Origin: an uncultured Sphingomonadaceae bacterium
GTDB lineage: Bacteria; Pseudomonadota; Alphaproteobacteria; Sphingomonadales; Sphingomonadaceae
DNA: 64,000 nucleotides
Direction of reading: 5' to 3'
Assembly (NCBI GenBank): GCA_947493215.1
Contig: CANLQE010000001.1
Span: 248,001 to 312,000, forward strand
In this document: in pieces, positions 60,682-64,000 of the stretch
Position numbering within the stretch: position 1 is the first letter of the stretch
Layout: every line of letters begins with the position of its first letter
Position numbers and translations under genes: made by a program
The notes under the pieces: model-generated
Seen by the model: only the letters and a program-made list of their open reading frames with translations
Database searches by the model: none
Told to the model about the DNA's origin: nothing

Positions 60682-61011
60682 ATGAAAGTGGATATGGACG
60701 AGAAACAGGCAAAAAAGCGGTGGCGCTATACATCGGGATCGCGATTCGCGCTCTCGGTCCTTGGCTTTGCCTTGATGCTGTTGTCGCCTATCGTTGGCGC
60801 TATTCCCGGCCCCGGTTTCATCATCATGTTCCCATTGGGACTGGCGCTGGTATTGCAAAATTCACGATGGGGGAAAAAGCGTTATGTCGATTTCAAGCGG
60901 CGTTTTCCGCAATATGGTCAGTGGACCGACTGGGCCATGCGCCGCAAGCGGCACAAAAAGCTCCCCGATGATTTTGAACTGCCGATATTTGGCAAGGTGA
61001 AAACCAAGTAG
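60682..61011 (+). CDS. PGPGW-type small membrane protein
   Basis: A protein of about 109 residues with two hydrophobic segments (~22-38 and ~45-62) around GAIPGPGFIIMFPLGLALVL, which resembles the PGPGW family motif, then a basic tail (NSRWGKKRYVDFKRRFPQYGQWTDW). Function of the family is unknown. The start is uncertain: ATG at 60664, 60682 or 60694, none with a strong ribosome binding site; I list 60682. It lies upstream of rpmH and may read into the rpmH leader hairpin. Confidence 0.6.
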   Translation: MKVDMDEKQAKKRWRYTSGSRFALSVLGFALMLLSPIVGAIPGPGFIIMFPLGLALVLQNSRWGKKRYVDFKRRFPQYGQWTDWAMRRKRHKKLPDDFELPIFGKVKTK

Positions 61012-61048
61012 GGAAGCTGATTTTTTACCTGACGCTGCGGGCTAACGC

Positions 61049-61077
61049 TTGACTTTCTGCGGCTGCACACTTATCCG
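61049..61077 (+). promoter_or_regulatory. Possible sigma-70-type promoter before rpmH
   Basis: TTGACT at 61049-61054 is a good -35 match; TTATCC or TATCCG at 61071-61077 gives a weak -10 with 16-17 base spacing. If used, transcription would begin just before the hairpin at 61093-61118. Judged by eye only. Confidence 0.35.
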
Positions 61078-61092
61078 CAGCGACAACGAGAT

Positions 61093-61118
61093 GGCCGCAG
61101 CTTTTGGCGGCCTTTTTT
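61093..61118 (+). terminator. Rho-independent terminator or attenuator in the rpmH leader
   Basis: GGCCGC (61093-61098) pairs perfectly with GCGGCC (61107-61112) around an 8-base loop and is followed directly by six T residues (61113-61118). It ends 29 bases before the rpmH ATG. It could end transcription of the upstream small membrane-protein gene or, if the promoter at 61049 is real, act inside the rpmH leader. Confidence 0.6.
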
Positions 61119-61147
61119 ATCGAAATTTTTTACGTAGGATAAACGCG

Positions 61148-61282
61148 ATGAAGCGCACATTTCAACCAAGCTGCCTGGTCCGCAAACGCCGCCATGGTTT
61201 CCGCGCCCGCAAAGCGACCGTCGGAGGCCGCAAAGTATTGGCTGCCCGCCGTAACCGTGGCCGCAAGAAGCTTTCTGCCTAA
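61148..61282 (+). CDS. rpmH: 50S ribosomal protein L34
   Basis: A 44-residue, very basic protein starting [19 protein letters not shown] and ending [10 protein letters not shown], an unmistakable bL34. The start at 61148 gives the universal N terminus; the frame is open further upstream but that part is not coding. L34 sits in domain III of 23S rRNA. First gene of the conserved rpmH-rnpA-yidD-yidC-engB block; 33 bases before rnpA. Confidence 0.98.
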   Translation: MKRTFQPSCLVRKRRHGFRARKATVGGRKVLAARRNRGRKKLSA

Positions 61283-61315
61283 GGTATCTGCTCCTGCAGA
61301 AAATAGGGTGATGCG

Positions 61316-61711
61316 GTGACCAATCCGCAGCCTCAACTTATCGACAATCAAGATGCCGTTCGCGAGATCCAAGTGATTCGCAAACGTCCCGATTTTCTCG
61401 CAGCGAATCGCGGAAAGCGATTCGTGACGCCGAACTTCGTTCTGCTCGCTCATAAACGGCACGCCGAACACCCTATTGCTCCCGACACCATCCGCTATGG
61501 TATCACGGTGACCAAAAAAATCGGAAATGCCGTAGCCCGCAACCGGATGAAGCGCCGGTTTCGCTCGCTGCTCGCCGAATTACTCCCGCAATATGGCATG
61601 ACCGGCGTGGATCATATCATGATTGGCCGCAAAGAAGAGAAAGAACAGGATTTCGCTAGGATGAAAACAGACCTCGAAAAGGCGCTGAAACAACTCGCGA
61701 AAAAGCTTTAA
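61316..61711 (+). CDS. rnpA: Ribonuclease P protein component
   Basis: A 131-residue protein. The RNR motif is clear: [22 protein letters not shown] (~60-81), which binds the P RNA, and [15 protein letters not shown] (~20-34) is the usual N-terminal part. It helps the RNase P RNA cut 5' leaders from pre-tRNA. Start is GTG at 61316 with AGGG about ten bases upstream; an ATG six bases earlier meets a stop at once. It carries a short N-terminal extension (~18 residues). Confidence 0.95.
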   Translation: MTNPQPQLIDNQDAVREIQVIRKRPDFLAANRGKRFVTPNFVLLAHKRHAEHPIAPDTIRYGITVTKKIGNAVARNRMKRRFRSLLAELLPQYGMTGVDHIMIGRKEEKEQDFARMKTDLEKALKQLAKKL

Positions 61712-61716
61712 AAACA

Positions 61717-61929
61717 ATGCTCAAAGCCGTTTTCATCTTCTTCGTGCGCTGCTGGCAATGGGGCCCGTCACGCGTTTTGCCGCCGACTTGTCGCTACAGC
61801 CCAACTTGTTCCTCTTACGCGATTGAAGCGATAGAAAAACACGGTGTAATTAAGGGTAGCTGGCTGGCCACGAAACGGCTATTGCGCTGTCATCCTTGGG
61901 GGGGCTCTGGTTATGACCCGGTTCCTTGA
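61717..61929 (+). CDS. yidD: Membrane protein insertion efficiency factor
   Basis: A 70-residue protein with the family motif [22 protein letters not shown] (~23-44) and [17 protein letters not shown] at the end; three conserved cysteines are present. YidD is a small, amphipathic protein at the inner membrane that aids YidC-dependent insertion. It lies 5 bases after rnpA, the normal order. Confidence 0.95.
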   Translation: MLKAVFIFFVRCWQWGPSRVLPPTCRYSPTCSSYAIEAIEKHGVIKGSWLATKRLLRCHPWGGSGYDPVP

Positions 61930-62020
61930 AGCCAATATTGCATTAGGACCAATTGAATAGGACAGGCACCAGTCTTACGTGGTGTAAAACCGATCTTTAA
62001 GCCAGAATTTAGGAAAAACA

Positions 62021-63850
62021 GTGGACGACAAGCGTAATATCATCATGGCGGTCTTGCTAACCGGCATCATCCTGTTTGGCTGGCCAGTGCTGATGGAAAC
62101 ATTTTTCCCGGACATGGTGAATAAGAATGAAGCGGTCGAGCAAGCCGAACAGGCCGCAGCTGGAGCCGAGGGCACCGCGCAGGCTGATGGAACCGCTCCC
62201 GCTGTTTCGACCACGCCGGGTACCACCGCGATCGGCACGGGTGCCGCCGCTGGTGCGATCCGCAAGCTGCCCGTCGTTCTTGCCGAAAACCCCCGCGTTG
62301 CTATTGAAACACCGCGCCTCAAAGGTTCGATCAATCTGCAAGGCGCTCGTTTCGATGACCTGACGCTGACCGATCATACGACTGCGCTGTCGAAAGACAG
62401 CCCGCCGGTGCGCCTGTTCTCACCAACCGGTACGAAAGACGCCTATTTCAGCCGCTTTGGCTGGGCCGGAGATGGCGTGACAGTACCGGATGACAATACG
62501 GTCTGGACAGCGGACAAAAGCAAACTGACGCCCGAAACACCCGTGACATTAAGCTGGGCCAATGACAGCGGCCAAAGCTACGCGATCACATTTTCGGTTG
62601 ATGAAAATTACCTGATCACAGCCGAACAAAGCGTTACCAATCGCGGCGAAAACGCGATTGCGCTGAATCCCTTTGGTATTATCAGCCGGGTCCGCGACCT
62701 CGACAATCTGCCGCCCGGCGAAGCGGATAGCTGGACGATCCATATCGGTCCGATGGGCGTATTTGAAGGCGCTGCTAATTTCGACACCAATTATGAAGAT
62801 GTCGATGAAGCGGGGGCCAGCGGCATCGCTGCCGATGCAACCAAAGGCTGGGTCGGCTTTACCGACAAATATTGGCTCGGCGCGTTAATCCCTGTCAGCA
62901 AAGCCAAAGTCGAAGCCAAGTTTCGCGCGGGCAGCGGCAACATTTATCAAGCGCAAATAGCGCGCGAAAATGCCCAAGTCATCGCGTCCGGCAAAGTGCT
63001 GAACACCACCACCCGCCTGTTCGCTGGTGCCAAGGAAACCGCGCTGCTCGACACCTATAAAGAGCAATATGACATCACTCTGCTCGACCGTGCGGTCGAC
63101 TGGGGTTGGTTCTACTGGTTTGAAAAGCCGCTTTTCTATCTGCTCGACTGGCTGTTCAAATTTTCCGGCAATTTTGGTGTCGCGATCATTCTGATGACCT
63201 TCGTCGTGCGCGGGATCATGTTCCCGATCGCCCAGAAACAATTTGGTTCAATGGCCCAAATGCGCGCCGTGCAGCCGAAGATGAAAAAAATTCAAGAGAA
63301 GTTTAAGGACGATAAACAGAAGCAGCAGCAGGAAATCATGAAGCTATATAAGGACGAGAAGGTCAATCCGCTTGCCGGCTGCCTGCCGATCTTCCTGCAG
63401 ATTCCGATCTTCTTTGCGCTCTATAAAGTGTTGATGCTCTCGATTGAAATGCGACACCAGCCCTTTGCGTTGTGGATCAAGGATTTGTCCGCGCCCGACC
63501 CGATGACGCCGGTCAACCTATTCGGCCTGATCCCGTTTGATCCGCCCAGCTTCCTTGCCGTTGGTATCCTGCCGATCCTGATGGGTATTACGATGCACTA
63601 TCAGTTCAAGCTGAACCCGCAGCAAATGGACCCGATGCAGCAGAAGATTTTCGGCCTGATGCCATGGATATTGGTGTTCATCATGGCCCCATTTGCCGCT
63701 GGTCTGCAGCTCTACTGGACGGTGTCCAACGTCCTCACCATTGCCCAGCAAAAATGGCTCTATTCGCGCCATCCACAGCTGAAAGAGCAAATGGCAAAGG
63801 ATGCTGAGGAAAAAGCTAAAAAAGCTGCGGAAGAAAAAGCGGGCGCATGA
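62021..63850 (+). CDS. yidC: Membrane protein insertase YidC
   Basis: A 609-residue insertase. A first membrane helix (~6-25) is followed by an Ala-rich linker, the large periplasmic P1 domain (~80-350), and the five-helix core: [22 protein letters not shown] (~387-408, with the Arg of the hydrophilic groove), [23 protein letters not shown] (~448-470), and the last pair ending [13 protein letters not shown]. It inserts and folds inner-membrane proteins alone or with SecYEG. Start is GTG with AGGA seven bases upstream. The stop overlaps engB. Confidence 0.97.
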   Translation: MDDKRNIIMAVLLTGIILFGWPVLMETFFPDMVNKNEAVEQAEQAAAGAEGTAQADGTAPAVSTTPGTTAIGTGAAAGAIRKLPVVLAENPRVAIETPRLKGSINLQGARFDDLTLTDHTTALSKDSPPVRLFSPTGTKDAYFSRFGWAGDGVTVPDDNTVWTADKSKLTPETPVTLSWANDSGQSYAITFSVDENYLITAEQSVTNRGENAIALNPFGIISRVRDLDNLPPGEADSWTIHIGPMGVFEGAANFDTNYEDVDEAGASGIAADATKGWVGFTDKYWLGALIPVSKAKVEAKFRAGSGNIYQAQIARENAQVIASGKVLNTTTRLFAGAKETALLDTYKEQYDITLLDRAVDWGWFYWFEKPLFYLLDWLFKFSGNFGVAIILMTFVVRGIMFPIAQKQFGSMAQMRAVQPKMKKIQEKFKDDKQKQQQEIMKLYKDEKVNPLAGCLPIFLQIPIFFALYKVLMLSIEMRHQPFALWIKDLSAPDPMTPVNLFGLIPFDPPSFLAVGILPILMGITMHYQFKLNPQQMDPMQQKIFGLMPWILVFIMAPFAAGLQLYWTVSNVLTIAQQKWLYSRHPQLKEQMAKDAEEKAKKAAEEKAGA

Positions 63851-64000
63851 CCGCTCTGCACCCCAAAATATTCTCCGGCCCGATTAATTTCCTGAAATCG
63901 GCACCGCAACTGCAATTCCTGCCGGATCCGAGTGTTCCGGAAATTGCCTTTGCGGGCCGATCTAATGTAGGGAAATCATCGCTGATCAATGCGCTGACGG
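63847..64000 (+). CDS. engB: Ribosome biogenesis GTP-binding protein EngB, N-terminal part
   Basis: The first 51 codons are in the window; the gene runs off the end. The visible part ends with the G1 loop [15 protein letters not shown], typical of EngB/YsxC. The family helps assemble the 50S subunit. ATG at 63847 overlaps the yidC stop as ATGA. Confidence 0.95.
   Translation, partial: MTALHPKIFSGPINFLKSAPQLQFLPDPSVPEIAFAGRSNVGKSSLINALT

Overview
The window looks like a chromosomal segment of a Sphingomonadales alphaproteobacterium. A Sphingorhabdus/Parasphingorhabdus-like sphingomonad is my best guess, from protein flavour and moderate GC only. Supporting landmarks are the rpmH-rnpA-yidD-yidC-engB block, the proA-nadD-rsfS-rlmH-envC-ctpA block, gltB/gltD, ubiG and coq7, and an M23 peptidase-bactofilin pair. 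I see no insertion sequence, CRISPR array, tRNA or rRNA.

Layout. (1) 1-5234, plus strand: a tightly packed glycan-type cluster with a partial sugar isomerase-like protein, a degenerate and an intact family 2 glycosyltransferase, an FAD oxidoreductase related to L-2-hydroxyglutarate oxidase, GtrA, and a polytopic membrane protein. (2) 5253-8287, minus strand: a MaoC hydratase, an MFE-2-type short-chain dehydrogenase and a wax ester synthase/diacylglycerol acyltransferase, a lipid turnover and storage set. (3) 8372-28779, minus strand: a 20-kb apparent operon encoding a 4797-residue adhesin-like protein, an outer-membrane TolC-like lipoprotein, two HlyD-type adaptors (one with a GAF-like domain), and a fusion of a PqqD-like domain, an M50/S2P-like membrane metalloprotease and a HlyD adaptor. 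No ABC ATPase is encoded and the giant protein has no RTX repeats, so this is the strongest candidate for an unusual export system. (4) 28780-29395: the only gene-poor gap longer than 300 bases. (5) 29396-31150: an NDUFA9-like protein convergent with uppP. (6) 31423-40745: gltD and gltB separated by a DUF2059-like periplasmic protein gene, then an acetyltransferase, a VOC protein, a small periplasmic protein and a glutathione transferase. (7) 40742-41967, minus: an acetyltransferase and ubiG, divergent from lysC, a nitronate monooxygenase-like protein, two PH-domain membrane proteins and a DUF885 protein. (8) 48358-56001, minus: a housekeeping run proA, membrane protein, nadD, rsfS, rlmH, envC-like, ctpA, dsbB, coq7 and a secreted coiled-coil protein. 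(9) 56256-57867, plus: M23 peptidase and bactofilin genes overlapping by 86 nt. (10) 58037-59545, minus: the ComM/YifB AAA protein. (11) 59752-64000, plus: a Clp-fold periplasmic protein, a PGPGW-type membrane protein, then rpmH, rnpA, yidD, yidC and partial engB.

How the genes work together. The giant-protein operon would export or display a calcium-binding surface fibre. Its N-terminal LEPR motif and the PqqD-like domain of the M50-HlyD protein suggest a leader-recognition step, which is inference. The lipid genes could couple (R)-specific beta-oxidation to neutral-lipid synthesis. The envelope genes (uppP, envC-like, ctpA, dsbB, M23/bactofilin, yidC) are general cell-envelope maintenance functions.
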